The notes: generated by a model from the letters alone, not told the origin. A DNA stretch of 64,000 bases from Roseimicrobium sp. ORNL1 (GCF_011044495.1 NZ_CP049143.1:3410001-3474000), one strand, 5' to 3'. Shown: positions 48,889-58,205, counted from the stretch's first letter. Numbers and translations: made by a program.

Positions 48889-51807
48889 TCAATATACATA
48901 CGCAAACTCATTCGAGTTCAGCAGCACGAGGCACACCTCCGCGAGCCCGCGCGTGTTCGCATCCACGTCGCTCATCTTCTTGTCCGGCACGAAGTTCTCA
49001 TACACGTGCAGGCGCTCGGAAAATGAAAACTTCTCTCCTGTATTCTCTTCCACCGCTTCACGAATAATTTCCTTCGGACGTGTGCTCGGAGCCAGGGAAG
49101 TGCCTGCGTGTTTTGCAGTCATCTGGTCCCAGTGCGTCAACAGCAGGGCGGTGCGTGCGTCATCCGGTGTCGCACCTGTTGTGAGCAGGTTGGCGCGCTG
49201 CAGAGCGACTTTGCGGTCGCCATTCGTCTCCTTCAGCACCCGCAACGCCAGAGCCACAGCGCGGTCATACGTGGCCTCGCTGTTGAAGAGGCTGAAGACC
49301 TGTGGCGTCACATTGCTGGCATCACGCGCTTCACATGAGAACTCCGGTGAGGGTTCGTTGAAGACTTCCATGAAGGGATCGGCGAGCCCGCGAATCTTCA
49401 GTGCATAGATGCTGCGGCGATGACGCTGCTCGGGCAGGGCATTCGGCTGCCAGGCAGCGGCGAAGGTGCCCATCACCTGACGTGGTTGCAGCGCTGCTTC
49501 CAGGTTGATTTCCGGGCGCACGGGGATGCCGCCCATGGTCACGTTCAGTTCTCCCGAGGCGGAGAGCATGCTGTCGCGCAGTTCTTCCGCACGCAGGCGT
49601 CGCGGCATGAAGGCCGCATAGCTCACGCCTTCCGGATCCTTCTTCACCAACAACTCGCGATCCGGATGCTGCGCGCTGCGACGATACGCATCGCTGGACA
49701 TGATGAGGCGGTGCATCGCCTTGAGGGACCACCCCTTCGCCACGAATTCACCCGCGAGCCAGTCGAGCATCTCGGGATGTGTGGGCTTCTTGCCCGTGCC
49801 GCCGAAGTTGTTCGGATTGCCCGCGATGGCCTTGCCAAAGTGCCACTGCCAGATGCGGTTCACCATGGTGCGCGTGGTGAGCGCGTTCTGCGGTGAGGCA
49901 ATCCACTTCGCGAGATCCAGACGTCTGCCTGCGATGTCACCCGTGATCGTCGTCCGATGTCCCCAGGATTCCGCTGCGGCTGAGAGCACACCGGGCGCCA
50001 CCCTCTCCTTCGGCGAGAAAGGGTCGCCACCTCCGAGGATGCTCGTCTCCTCCAGTTCGCCTGTGGTCATGCGATTCGGCGGCATGCGCAGTGGCGCCGA
50101 CACGGATTTCATTTCCGGCGTACGCCCACTGTACACGCTGAAAGCAATGGGTTCATACCGCTCCGTCTCCCACTTCAGTCGCTCCAGCCCTTTGCGGGCC
50201 ACGCGATCCATGCCGTAGTCTTCCGTGTTGAACCCTGCATGGCGAGGCGGGAGTTGGTCTTCGGGAATGCCCTGCTGCATCAGCTTGTTGCGCGCCTCGT
50301 CATAGCCACCGCGCTGGCGCTTTGCCTTGCCCTTCTTGTTGCCAGTTGCAGTAGCCTCCCCAGTCGCGGGGTTCTTCACCTCAGCCAGCGCTTTTTCAAA
50401 GGGCGCCGGATCGCGCTTCTTCTCCGCATACCATTGTCGCGCGGCGGCGGCGGACTTCTCGCTCAGTCGGGCCAGTGTCGCCAGATGTTCCTGCTCACGC
50501 AGACGCAGTGTTTTGATTTCCTCAAAGCCCTGCACGTTCTCCGCTGGCAGGAACGGCGCCGCACGCTCCACAAGTTGCGTGGTCGAGAAACAAGCTTGCA
50601 TCGCATAGTAGTCGCGCGTGGGGATGGGGTCGAACTTGTGATCATGGCACCGCGCGCACTGCAGCGTGTGCCCCATGAAAGCCTGGCCTACGATGTCTGT
50701 GACATCATCCAAGAAGCGCTGGCGGGCCACCTTCGCCACTTCCATGCCGGTGAGTTCCCACGGACCCATGCGCAGGAAGCCCGGCGCGATGTATAGCTCA
50801 GACGCAGCAGCATCCTTGTTCTGCTCTGCGATCTCATCCCCGGCAATCTGCTCCAGGATGAACTGGTCATACGGCTTGTCCGCATTGAACGAGCGAATGA
50901 CGTAGTCGCGATACCGCCACGCATTGCCGCGCTCGTAGTCATTGGCAAAACCAGAGGAGTCCGCATAGCGCGCCACATCCAGCCAGTGCCGGCCCCAGTG
51001 CTCGCCATAATGTGGGCTCGCCAGCAAGCGCTCCACCACCTTGGCAAACGCTTCCTTCTCCAGCAGTGGATCTTTCACGAATGCCTCCACCTCCTCCGGT
51101 GAGGGCGGCAGCCCAATCAAGTCATACGAGGCCCGGCGAATCAGCGTCCTGCGGTCCGCCAACGGCGCAGGTGTCACACCCAGCGTCTTCATCTTCGCAT
51201 TGATGAACCCATCCACCGTATGGATTTCCCTCGCCCCTTCATTTGAAATCTCAAATCTCAAATCTGAAATCTTCAGCGGCTGGTACGCCCAGAGATCCTC
51301 AGCCTTGTAGCGGCGATTCGTCCAATCCACCGAGAGCCCGCCGCTTGTCTTCATCGGCACACCATCCGCGGATTCCCACGCGTGCTTCTGCAGGTCCGCC
51401 AGCTTCTTGTCATCTGGCCACGGTGCACCATCGGCCACCCACTTGCGCACCGTTTCAATCTGCTCCGCCGTGAGCTTGTCGTTTTCCTTCGGCGGCATCG
51501 CGAGATCCTCGTCTTCGCGCGTCACCACCTTCATGAGCAGGCTCTTCGCCGGGTCCTTCGGCACGAAACCCGCCTCGCCACTGTCTCCACCGGCGAGCAT
51601 CGCCTCACGCGTGCGCATGTCCAGCCCACCCTTGAACTTCTTCGGGTCATCACCGTGGCAGGCCAGGCACTTCTCCTTGAAGAGGGGCAGCACCTTCTGC
51701 ACATAGTGTTTCTCCGCGTCCTCAGTGCTGGCTGCGGCGACGCTGATCGGAAGTGCCAGGCCCAGTGCGGTGGCATGAAGGAGCAAAGCCGTGGATCTCG
51801 GAATCAT
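48889..51807 (-). CDS. DUF1549/DUF1553 protein with N-terminal cytochrome-c-type motif (PSD1 family)
   Basis: 972 aa with a signal peptide. A haem motif CLACH (Cys47, Cys50, His51) follows in the PSCyt1 region (LFKEKCLACHGDDPKKFKGG). Next come the PSCyt2/DUF1549 region (VDGFINAKMKTLGVTPAPLA, YDLIGLPPSPEEV, HYGEHWGRHWLDVARYADSS) and DUF1553 (FVAKGWSLKAMHRLIMSSDA). Such proteins are abundant in Planctomycetes and Verrucomicrobia and are thought to aid glycan turnover with periplasmic electron transfer. The usual partner, a DUF1501 protein, is not next to it. It is the third gene of the sigma / FecR-LamG / PSD1 group, 48 nt after the FecR gene. Confidence 0.9.
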   Translation of the reverse strand: MIPRSTALLLHATALGLALPISVAAASTEDAEKHYVQKVLPLFKEKCLACHGDDPKKFKGGLDMRTREAMLAGGDSGEAGFVPKDPAKSLLMKVVTREDEDLAMPPKENDKLTAEQIETVRKWVADGAPWPDDKKLADLQKHAWESADGVPMKTSGGLSVDWTNRRYKAEDLWAYQPLKISDLRFEISNEGAREIHTVDGFINAKMKTLGVTPAPLADRRTLIRRASYDLIGLPPSPEEVEAFVKDPLLEKEAFAKVVERLLASPHYGEHWGRHWLDVARYADSSGFANDYERGNAWRYRDYVIRSFNADKPYDQFILEQIAGDEIAEQNKDAAASELYIAPGFLRMGPWELTGMEVAKVARQRFLDDVTDIVGQAFMGHTLQCARCHDHKFDPIPTRDYYAMQACFSTTQLVERAAPFLPAENVQGFEEIKTLRLREQEHLATLARLSEKSAAAARQWYAEKKRDPAPFEKALAEVKNPATGEATATGNKKGKAKRQRGGYDEARNKLMQQGIPEDQLPPRHAGFNTEDYGMDRVARKGLERLKWETERYEPIAFSVYSGRTPEMKSVSAPLRMPPNRMTTGELEETSILGGGDPFSPKERVAPGVLSAAAESWGHRTTITGDIAGRRLDLAKWIASPQNALTTRTMVNRIWQWHFGKAIAGNPNNFGGTGKKPTHPEMLDWLAGEFVAKGWSLKAMHRLIMSSDAYRRSAQHPDRELLVKKDPEGVSYAAFMPRRLRAEELRDSMLSASGELNVTMGGIPVRPEINLEAALQPRQVMGTFAAAWQPNALPEQRHRRSIYALKIRGLADPFMEVFNEPSPEFSCEARDASNVTPQVFSLFNSEATYDRAVALALRVLKETNGDRKVALQRANLLTTGATPDDARTALLLTHWDQMTAKHAGTSLAPSTRPKEIIREAVEENTGEKFSFSERLHVYENFVPDKKMSDVDANTRGLAEVCLVLLNSNEFAYVY

Positions 51808-51855
51808 GGCTGGAGAGCTTGTCTGATGCGCCCGATAACGAAGGCACTACCGCGA

Positions 51856-53508
51856 TCATTGCGGCTTTCCGATCTCAAACATCTGGCGAATCGCCGCGGG
51901 ATCGAGGGCGACGCTGTAGATGAGGAACTCATCCAGGCAGCCGTTGAGATTGCGTACGGGGAACTGGTGTTCCTTCGTCGGCAGGCCCCAGTTGCCCATC
52001 TCACACGCGCCGTACACAATCTTGCGACCCGGCTGGTAGAGTGGGGAAATCTCGCGGCTCACTTCGCGTCCATCCACGAACTGCACGGCTTCACCGCTGC
52101 AGTTGTCATACGTCACCACGAGCTGGTGCCACCGACCGAGCTTCGACTTCGTGAAGACCACGGGCGAGTAGTAGATCTGGTTCACCTTCTTCTCCGAGTT
52201 TCCGTCATCCGGATAGGCGATGGAGAACATCATTCTCCCATCCTCCAGAATCTGCCAGTGCGGCTCGCCAGTTTCATAGCCATCGGTGAGGAGCAGCGCA
52301 TTGTAGCGGCGGTCGAGTCCATCCACCTTCACCCAGCAGGCGAAGGTGAGCGCTTCATACTCGCCATCCAGCTTCATGCGCACGCGGTCCCCGGGGCGCT
52401 TGAATTCCAGCGCGTCCTTCATCGGCCAGCGGCCTTGCGTCCAGCGGGCGCCCACCGCGCCACCATTGCGGGACTTATCATTGCCAGCCGCGTTGTTCAC
52501 CAGGCGGTCCCAGTCCTGCCAGTGGCGGAAAAGGTAGCAGGCCACCAGGCGCGGATCGCTCTTGGTCTGCTGCGACCAGGTGCTCCACTCATCATAACGG
52601 AGGCGCGCCATCTTGCCCGCGAGATCCTTCAGATCATCAATGCTCGCGAAGTCCGCCGGGGCCGCATCCATCGGAGAGTAGAGCGCTCCCATGCGCTTCA
52701 GACCCATGCCTTCCGTCAGGCTCACCATCTTGCCCGTTTCAGGATGGGCTTCCACTTCACCCTCGAAGACATGCACCTCGCCTTCGCCCTTTGCACTGTC
52801 CACATGCACGCCGAATTCCGTGCCCAGGTCCACCAGCTTCATGCCGGGCGTGAGCAGTCTGAAACCCTGTGCGGGCGGTGGCACGCGCACGCGCGCCTTT
52901 CCATCCGTGCAGATGGCTTCCCACGGCGACACGATTTCCAGCACGGCAGGTCCTTCCAGCAGGAGCTGCGCTCCGCTGAAGAACTCAATCTGTGCCAGGC
53001 CACAGCCCAGCTCGAAGCGGCCCGCATTCAGCGTATCGCCAGCGCGCATGGGTGGGGGATTGTCCAGCCATTCCGTGTTCCACTGATTCGTGATGATGGC
53101 GCAGCCGCGATCTGTCTCCTCCGTGGCAGATGCGAGTGCAGGTCCGATGCTGTCACCCTGCAGCACCAGGCCACCCTGGCTGCCAGAATTGCCGCGATTC
53201 ATCAAGGCAAAGGCCGCAATACCCAGCACCGCGAGTGCTGCCGCTGCCGCCCACGGTACCCATGCTGCGACACGACGCTTTGTCGCGTGCCGGCTCTGCG
53301 AGGTGCCGCCTTCCGGTTGCCACGCATTCAGCGAGGCCGCCACGCTGGCCTGTTCACGCAGCAGCGAGTCGAGATTCACCTCCCAGCGCAGTTTTTTGCG
53401 CACGTCGGGTTCACTGCGGAGCACGAGTTCCAGCTCCGCAAACTCCTCCTTGGACAGGCTCTGATTGAGCCAGCCGGCAATGAGGAAGTCTGTCCTGCTT
53501 TGATTCAT
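51856..53508 (-). CDS. FecR-domain, LamG-containing transmembrane anti-sigma-like protein
   Basis: 550 aa. Residues 1-60 are a short cytosolic anti-sigma-like helix bundle (FLIAGWLNQSLSKEEFAELE). There is one membrane helix near 80-98 (VPWAAAAALAVLGIAAFALM), then a FecR domain (VEWL-type start; PAVLEIVSPWEAICTDGKAR, LVDLGTEFGVHVDSAKGEGE, VHVFEGEVEAHPETGKM), and a C-terminal LamG/ConA domain of about 200 residues (ALTFACWVKVDG, CLDEFLIYSVALDPAAIR). It could sense a glycan outside the membrane and gate the sigma factor. Its ATG overlaps the sigma gene's stop by 1 nt (TGATG). Confidence 0.88.
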   Translation of the reverse strand: MNQSRTDFLIAGWLNQSLSKEEFAELELVLRSEPDVRKKLRWEVNLDSLLREQASVAASLNAWQPEGGTSQSRHATKRRVAAWVPWAAAAALAVLGIAAFALMNRGNSGSQGGLVLQGDSIGPALASATEETDRGCAIITNQWNTEWLDNPPPMRAGDTLNAGRFELGCGLAQIEFFSGAQLLLEGPAVLEIVSPWEAICTDGKARVRVPPPAQGFRLLTPGMKLVDLGTEFGVHVDSAKGEGEVHVFEGEVEAHPETGKMVSLTEGMGLKRMGALYSPMDAAPADFASIDDLKDLAGKMARLRYDEWSTWSQQTKSDPRLVACYLFRHWQDWDRLVNNAAGNDKSRNGGAVGARWTQGRWPMKDALEFKRPGDRVRMKLDGEYEALTFACWVKVDGLDRRYNALLLTDGYETGEPHWQILEDGRMMFSIAYPDDGNSEKKVNQIYYSPVVFTKSKLGRWHQLVVTYDNCSGEAVQFVDGREVSREISPLYQPGRKIVYGACEMGNWGLPTKEHQFPVRNLNGCLDEFLIYSVALDPAAIRQMFEIGKPQ

Positions 53509-54074
53509 CACGCGTGAGCCTCCTTGCGCATGTGCTTCTCCGCGCATTCCAGCAGCGACGCACGGAGACGCTGGATTGTCTTGTAGAAGGCCTGGGCGCT
53601 CTTGCCCGCCTTCTCTGCCACCTCATGAAATTTCACGCCGGGCTGATACGCCAGATGCAGCAGCTCTTTCTGGCGTGGATCGAGTTTCTCCAGGCACTTG
53701 CAAAGGGCCAGACGATGCGCCTCCAGCGTGTCCGTCTCCTCCAGGGACTCTTCCGCCAGCAAGTCGAGAATCTCGTCATTGAAGACAAGGCGATCACGCG
53801 ACATGCGGCGCAGATGCTTCAGCGATTCGAATCGCGCAATCGCCGCCGACCACGCCATGAAGTTCGTGCCCCGGTCGAACTGGTCAAACTTCCGCCACGC
53901 CACGATGCTGGTCTCCTGCATCACCTCGTCCACATCATCCCAGTCCGGCAGCAGACTCCTCAGGAAGCCACGAAGCCGGCCCTCATGAGCCACAAAGAGA
54001 CGCACAAAAGCCTCATAGGTCTCCGGCGGAGCCTCTATCTCGATGCGGGGAGTGGAGGGAGTGTCTTCAGGCAT
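53508..54074 (-). CDS. ECF sigma factor, Rhodopirellula/Verrucomicrobium type
   Basis: 188 aa. Region 2 is AFVRLFVAHEGRLRGFLRSL, then DWDDVDEVMQETSIVAWRKF and FMAWSAAIARFESLKHLRRM. Region 4 is CLEKLDPRQKELLHLAYQPG, then FHEVAEKAGKSAQAFYKTIQ. The CLEKLDPRQ and FHEVAE features match the PVC-specific ECF group described as the Rhodopirellula/Verrucomicrobium family (TIGR02989). The upstream in-frame extension was not used because the ATG at 54074 gives the standard start. It forms a translationally coupled pair with the FecR-LamG gene. Confidence 0.9.
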   Translation of the reverse strand: MPEDTPSTPRIEIEAPPETYEAFVRLFVAHEGRLRGFLRSLLPDWDDVDEVMQETSIVAWRKFDQFDRGTNFMAWSAAIARFESLKHLRRMSRDRLVFNDEILDLLAEESLEETDTLEAHRLALCKCLEKLDPRQKELLHLAYQPGVKFHEVAEKAGKSAQAFYKTIQRLRASLLECAEKHMRKEAHA

Positions 54075-54311
54075 GCCCCAGTGTACCACCGGGGGTAGCA
54101 TTTTTGGACGAGAAATCGCGTGCAAACCTGGTGTGACGGTAAGCGGTGCGACGGTAGGACGGTCAGTGAGGCAGTTCGTTCCTGACCATGTTTGCTGTTC
54201 TCATTAGAATGGGATGCAGCTTGGGGTAGTTGATATCGGTAGGGATAAGTGGTTGGGAACCGTTGGCCTGTAGTTCTTAAAGAGCTAATCGACCAATTTG
54301 TGTGATTGGCG

Positions 54312-54337
54312 CGGGCGGCGATGTGAGGAGCCGCCCG
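54312..54337 (-). terminator. GC-rich stem-loop after the 54355-54660 gene
   Basis: Arms CGGGCGGC (54312-54319) and GCCGCCCG (54330-54337), 10-nt loop, placed 18 nt past the stop of the small gene. No good U-run follows on the minus strand, so it may be a weak or factor-dependent terminator. Confidence 0.4.
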
Positions 54338-54354
54338 TGTTCTCTAATTGAGGG

Positions 54355-54660
54355 TTACGGATTGCTGAGAGCGGACCCTCGACTGAGGTCCACAGGAAGA
54401 ACTAGGAGGCGGCCCACTTTGGCTCCTTGATTTTGGATAACCTTCTCTGCCCAATTCAGCAATTCTCCGGCGGAGACGTTTGTCTCGGCGAAGAAGCAGG
54501 TGTAGGGGAGGTTCGGATTGCCGTAACCGGGAGGAGAGCTGTCGGCAGGGTAGTAGGTGGTGCGGGCACCTTCTGCAAGGAAGGCGTTATGGACTCGTTT
54601 GTTGTCGTGGCCGTCGCGAGCCACTTCGTCGAGATCGTAGGAGATGAGGTAGGTAGACAT
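54355..54660 (-). CDS. Small protein, SinR/Cas2-like start, unknown function
   Basis: 101 aa. Starts MSTYLISYDLDEVARDGHDN, an opening shared by SinR-like and Cas2-like ferredoxin-fold proteins, and ends AGELLNWAEKVIQNQGAKVG followed by RLLVLPVDL. No CRISPR array or cas gene is nearby, so it is not a CRISPR component. Function unknown. The TGTTC/GAACA repeats at about 54677-54690 upstream could be an operator. The rest of the 189-nt gap to the next gene shows nothing else. Confidence 0.55.
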   Translation of the reverse strand: MSTYLISYDLDEVARDGHDNKRVHNAFLAEGARTTYYPADSSPPGYGNPNLPYTCFFAETNVSAGELLNWAEKVIQNQGAKVGRLLVLPVDLSRGSALSNP

Positions 54661-54849
54661 TGTATGGCGATGGATTTGTTCTTATGAACAACGTACCGGA
54701 TGAACAGTTCTTAGGGTTGTTGTTTGCACATGCATGGGAGACGGTGAGCAGTCCGACGGCGGCGGCGTGGGAGGCCAATCTTCGTTGCTTAGACGTAAGG
54801 ACCTGAAGGACAGTAAGATAAGAGTAGCTGCGCTCCCACCGCTCACCGC

Positions 54850-55779
54850 TCACCGCCGTACCGTCGCACCGCGCCCCCACCACCAGCGGAAGAGGTTCCG
54901 CACCTCCGCATAGCGCACCTCTTCTGAGGACGCGCCGAGTATGGTAACAATCAGCCGCACGCCATTCTGCTCACCTCGGGCGATGAGGCAGTATCCGGCA
55001 AGATTCGTCATGCCGGTCTTCACGCCATCGTAGTTGCCAAGCTTGAGCAGTTGGTTGGAGTTCTCCCAGGTGATCTCGCGGGTCTTCGTCGTGGTTCCCG
55101 GCAGCAGGACCTTGCCCGTGTATTTCTGCGTCTTCACGACCTCGGCAAATGCGGGGTCCTTCATCGCGGCAACGGCGAGGATGACGAGGTCGCGCGCTGT
55201 GGTGGTGGGGTCTTTGTCCTCGCCGCCATCACCATAGGATTGGCGGTAGACCGTGTTCTTCATGCCAAGGCGGATGGCTTCACGGTTCATCTCCGCGATG
55301 AAATTGGCACGCGTGCGAAATCCGGGGGTCAGCACACTGTCGGGGGTCTCCTTGCCGGGAGGCTGCAGGCGCGCATGGAAATGCTCGGCAAACGCATTCC
55401 CCATGTCATTGCCGGAGGGAAGCAGGAGCCCGCGCAGGCCATCGCGAACCGAGATCTTCTCGCCAGCCTTCACACCCGCAGTCGAGCCGGCCGTGGCATC
55501 GGCGAGCTTGGAAATGGTCACCATCTCATCCAGCACCGCCGGGTCCTTCTTCGCCAGCTCCAGGATCACATGTGCACACATTGCCTTTGTGGTGCTCGCG
55601 GACTTGAGCTTCTCATCCGGCTGGTGGGACGCCAGCACCTCTCCCGTGTTTCCATCCGCAATCACCCAGGCCTTCGCTGTGGTGATGGGCGGCGTGGAGA
55701 GGTCTTCAGCTGCGAACAGGGCAGGGGAGCGTAGCAGCAGGACGCAGACGACGAGAAGTTCGGGCAGGCAGAGCTTCAT
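54850..55779 (-). CDS. dacA: D-alanyl-D-alanine carboxypeptidase (PBP5/6-like, S11)
   Basis: 309 aa with a signal peptide (LLVVCVLLLRSPALFAA). All S11 motifs are present: S-x-x-K at Ser62-Lys65 (KSASTTKAM), S-x-N in LLPSGNDMGNAFA (Ser122, Asn124) and K-T-G in YDGVKTGMTNLAGYC. Lacks a long C-terminal amphipathic anchor, ending soon after RYAEVRNLFRWWW. It trims pentapeptides of peptidoglycan in the periplasm. It lies 53 nt downstream of the membrane protein gene at 55833-56378. Confidence 0.9.
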   Translation of the reverse strand: MKLCLPELLVVCVLLLRSPALFAAEDLSTPPITTAKAWVIADGNTGEVLASHQPDEKLKSASTTKAMCAHVILELAKKDPAVLDEMVTISKLADATAGSTAGVKAGEKISVRDGLRGLLLPSGNDMGNAFAEHFHARLQPPGKETPDSVLTPGFRTRANFIAEMNREAIRLGMKNTVYRQSYGDGGEDKDPTTTARDLVILAVAAMKDPAFAEVVKTQKYTGKVLLPGTTTKTREITWENSNQLLKLGNYDGVKTGMTNLAGYCLIARGEQNGVRLIVTILGASSEEVRYAEVRNLFRWWWGRGATVRR

Positions 55780-55832
55780 GGATAAGTGGCACTATCGAAG
55801 ACGAATGTTCCGTCTCCGGCAAGACCCGATGA

Positions 55833-56378
55833 CTAACGAGAGAGGGTTCTGTTCGCCTTTTCTTGGGCGCGGCTGTCTTTTAAGACTCGCAGCAACGTGG
55901 CCTCGGGTTCGCGAATTTCCTCCTTGCCGGCGTCTTTGCGAGCAATCAGCGCATCGAGTGCGCTCTGCCACTGGGCCATGCTGAAATCGCTCTTCTCTAG
56001 TGGGAGACCGATGCCATGTGCCACACCGCCCAGGCTTTCGGTGCCGAACACCGTGTAGTACAGGCGGGACTCGACCGGTTCATCTTTGGCATGCACCACC
56101 AGTTCGTAGAGCGAATCCAACACCTCTCCAGGTTGGTCGGAGGGCTTGAGATGATTGACTACGGTGCCCTGGCCGGTGGTAGTTCTAACACCTGAGCGCT
56201 TCGCTGCCAATGCTTGGGCATTCTCGCGCATTGTCCGTTGCACGCGTGTCTTCACCGTTGTGCCTGCCACATATGGCCAAGCGATCACGACCAACATGGA
56301 GGCAATGGCTGCCAAGATCGCCAGTTTCCAAAATTTGTGAAGGTGGTGAGCTGTTTGGGAACGGGCCTGTTCACTCAT
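55833..56378 (-). CDS. Single-pass membrane protein of unknown function
   Basis: 181 aa. One N-terminal helix (FWKLAILAAIASMLVVIAWP) is followed by a charged extracytoplasmic domain (GEVLDSLYELVVHAKDEPVE, RLYYTVFGTESLGGVAHGIG). No family recognised. It is probably in one transcription unit with dacA, which follows it on the same strand. Confidence 0.55.
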   Translation of the reverse strand: MSEQARSQTAHHLHKFWKLAILAAIASMLVVIAWPYVAGTTVKTRVQRTMRENAQALAAKRSGVRTTTGQGTVVNHLKPSDQPGEVLDSLYELVVHAKDEPVESRLYYTVFGTESLGGVAHGIGLPLEKSDFSMAQWQSALDALIARKDAGKEEIREPEATLLRVLKDSRAQEKANRTLSR

Positions 56379-56546
56379 GGCGCATGGGCAAGATTAATAC
56401 TGCATCAAATAGAGAGCCGGACTACAACGAGAACTTTAATCAGCCTCGAGAGTAGAGTAATTTCGGGGGTGACTGTACACCTGTGTCACGCTGGGTCGAA
56501 CGAAAAAGTCACCAGCTCCGTAAAAACTCATCTGCCTGTCAGGCCC

Positions 56547-56569
56547 GCGTGAAGAAATATTCTTCACGC
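56547..56569. repeat. 10-bp inverted repeat GCGTGAAGAA / TTCTTCACGC
   Basis: Perfect arms with a 3-nt loop ATA; the flank is CGCC-CTTTGG. It would form a small stable hairpin in either strand and has no clear U-run. Confidence 0.65.
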
Positions 56570-56620
56570 CCTTTGGAGAACCTGGCCCGGTTGCCGACCG
56601 GAGGGAGGCACTGATCTGAA

Positions 56621-56682
56621 GGGTAATGAAGTATATATACATACTTTCCTTTAGGGTTGTGTGTATATATACTTCATTACCC
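56621..56682. repeat. 21-bp perfect AT-rich inverted repeat
   Basis: Left arm 56621-56641 and right arm 56662-56682 are exactly complementary; each starts or ends with GGGTAATGAAG or its complement and contains TATATATA. A G-T wobble and two more pairs (A-T, C-G) continue inwards. CTGA/TCAG continues the pairing outwards after a 1-nt bulge. The inner loop is short. Composition is far from the GC-rich surroundings. Confidence 0.8.
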
Positions 56683-56858
56683 TCAGCACCCGGGTTCGGG
56701 GAGAGAGGGAAGAGGAATGTTCACGGTAAAAAAACAGGTGTGAACATATCATTCCTGAGAAACGCGGAAGCCAGACGATAAGCCTGCCTGCCGCAACAGC
56801 TCCATGGTCAAAACCAGTGGACAGTCTTCCGGCTCTTGGCTTTGATACGAGTCCCCCC

Positions 56859-58112
56859 ATGAAAATCGCCGCAGCCTCCGTCCTGTTGTTCCTTTTGTGC
56901 ACCGCTCCGTTCGCGGTGGCAGACCAGGAGATGGGTCCGTTCCCCCACGTAACGGTCGCTCCATCGCAAGACCACTTTTTCAAGATGATACCGGCGAAGT
57001 GGCGCTATGAGAACAACACACCTGTAAAGGAAAAAGACGCATGGGGCGTTGCCTATAAGCTCGGGAAAGATGGCGAGTTCGTGGAGCTGTGGAGAACGGA
57101 AGGCTGGTATGCCTCCCAGGTCTTTCTGTCTGATGATGGACGGTATCTCGTGCGCATGGGAGTGTGGCCCCGGACCAATGAAGAATACACGGACGTGGCC
57201 GTGGCATTCTACGACCGCGGCAAGCTTTTAAAGTCTTACGAGGTGTGTGACCTCATCAAGCGCCCGCATCGCATCGAGCACTCCGTGAGCCACTATTGGT
57301 GGATGCCCAAGGAGCAGACGGTTCCCAATGGCATCATGAGAGAATTGTATCCAGGAAGCTTCCTTGGGAGTGACTACTCCCAGGGGGACTTTTTTCATCT
57401 CGTGCTGCTCGACAAGACGGCCTACCGCTTTGACCTGGCCACGGGAGACATCATCTCCACCGAAACCGATCCCGGCGCCAGAAGCGATCGGGAAATCTTT
57501 GCTGCGATGAGGGCTGTAGAGAAGGAAAGGGGGGAAGACTTGTATGGCAAATGGTCCCAGCGAACAGTCTATGAGAATCATTTCACGGCCTCAGAAATCA
57601 GGGCAGGCGACTGGTATGTCAGCGGAGTGTGGTTCGACGGAGCGAACTGGGACGCAAATCTGACACCCAAGAAGAACTATGGACGGGATTGCATGGTTGA
57701 GGCCGTCTTCCCGATATCAAAAAAGGGAGACATTGAGGTCACGATCACTCCGCAAGAGATTGACGAAGCCTTTTCCAGCGCATTGCGACATCCCTACGTC
57801 GCGGCTCGATTTAAAGGCGGTGCCACCGGAATCCGGCTGCGCATCACCGGGGAGCGTCTCCAGTGGAATACTCCGGAACTGGAGAAATGGCTGAAGCAGA
57901 CACGCGGCGCTGCTCCCAAGGATACCGAACTGCGCCACTGGGCCTACGTTCTCATTGATGAAGACCGTGCATGTACCACCTGCTACCTCCATACGAAAAC
58001 CGGCGAGCTACTGTATGAGGATGAGTCTACCCCCTGGCCGTACTCTACGGTCTTGCTCGATGCGAAGGGCGAGCGTATCACGTCAGTGGGCGGAGCTGAA
58101 GCCAAGCAGTGA
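56859..58112 (+). CDS. Secreted protein of unknown function, tandem paralogue 1
   Basis: 417 aa with a signal peptide (SVLLFLLCTAPFAVADQ). It shares several blocks with the next gene: EGWY, L-S-D-D-G-R-(Y/F)-L-V-R-M-G, F-Y-D-(R/K)-G-K-L-L-K, T-G-D-I-(I/V)-(S/A)-T-(E/G)-T-D-P-G-A and GKW. Near the C-terminus it has ACTTCYLHTKTGEL, a cysteine pair lacking in the paralogue. No family recognised. The start at 56859 gives a good signal peptide; upstream frame was rejected. Confidence 0.65.
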   Translation: MKIAAASVLLFLLCTAPFAVADQEMGPFPHVTVAPSQDHFFKMIPAKWRYENNTPVKEKDAWGVAYKLGKDGEFVELWRTEGWYASQVFLSDDGRYLVRMGVWPRTNEEYTDVAVAFYDRGKLLKSYEVCDLIKRPHRIEHSVSHYWWMPKEQTVPNGIMRELYPGSFLGSDYSQGDFFHLVLLDKTAYRFDLATGDIISTETDPGARSDREIFAAMRAVEKERGEDLYGKWSQRTVYENHFTASEIRAGDWYVSGVWFDGANWDANLTPKKNYGRDCMVEAVFPISKKGDIEVTITPQEIDEAFSSALRHPYVAARFKGGATGIRLRITGERLQWNTPELEKWLKQTRGAAPKDTELRHWAYVLIDEDRACTTCYLHTKTGELLYEDESTPWPYSTVLLDAKGERITSVGGAEAKQ

Positions 58113-58205
58113 AATGTTGATTCCCTGCGTGGTGGAATGCCAGGGTGGGAAGGGAAGACAAATCATGGACCAAGTACCCGAATCTTCGCTCTCGAATATC
58201 GTACT

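Larger units (their letters stand above)
56379..56858. other. 480-nt gene-free gap with two strong inverted repeats
   Basis: Contains no gene I can support. A 10-bp palindromic stem (GCGTGAAGAA/TTCTTCACGC, 56547-56569) and a 21-bp AT-rich inverted repeat (56621-56682) dominate it. A smaller GTGAC/GTCAC dyad lies near 56470. The promoter of the gene starting at 56859 should be in the right part. Confidence 0.6.

Noticed and set aside
51382-53517. Long plus-strand frame (711 codons)
   Set aside because: Antisense to the FecR-LamG and PSD1 genes, without any recognisable motif.
54355-54660. Cas2-like protein
   Set aside because: Only the opening residues resemble Cas2; there is no CRISPR array or other cas gene in the window.
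55790-55825. GGTC-N19-CGTC sequence upstream of dacA on the minus strand
   Set aside because: The -35 is GGTC, not TGTC, and there is no similarity around the -10; treated as chance.
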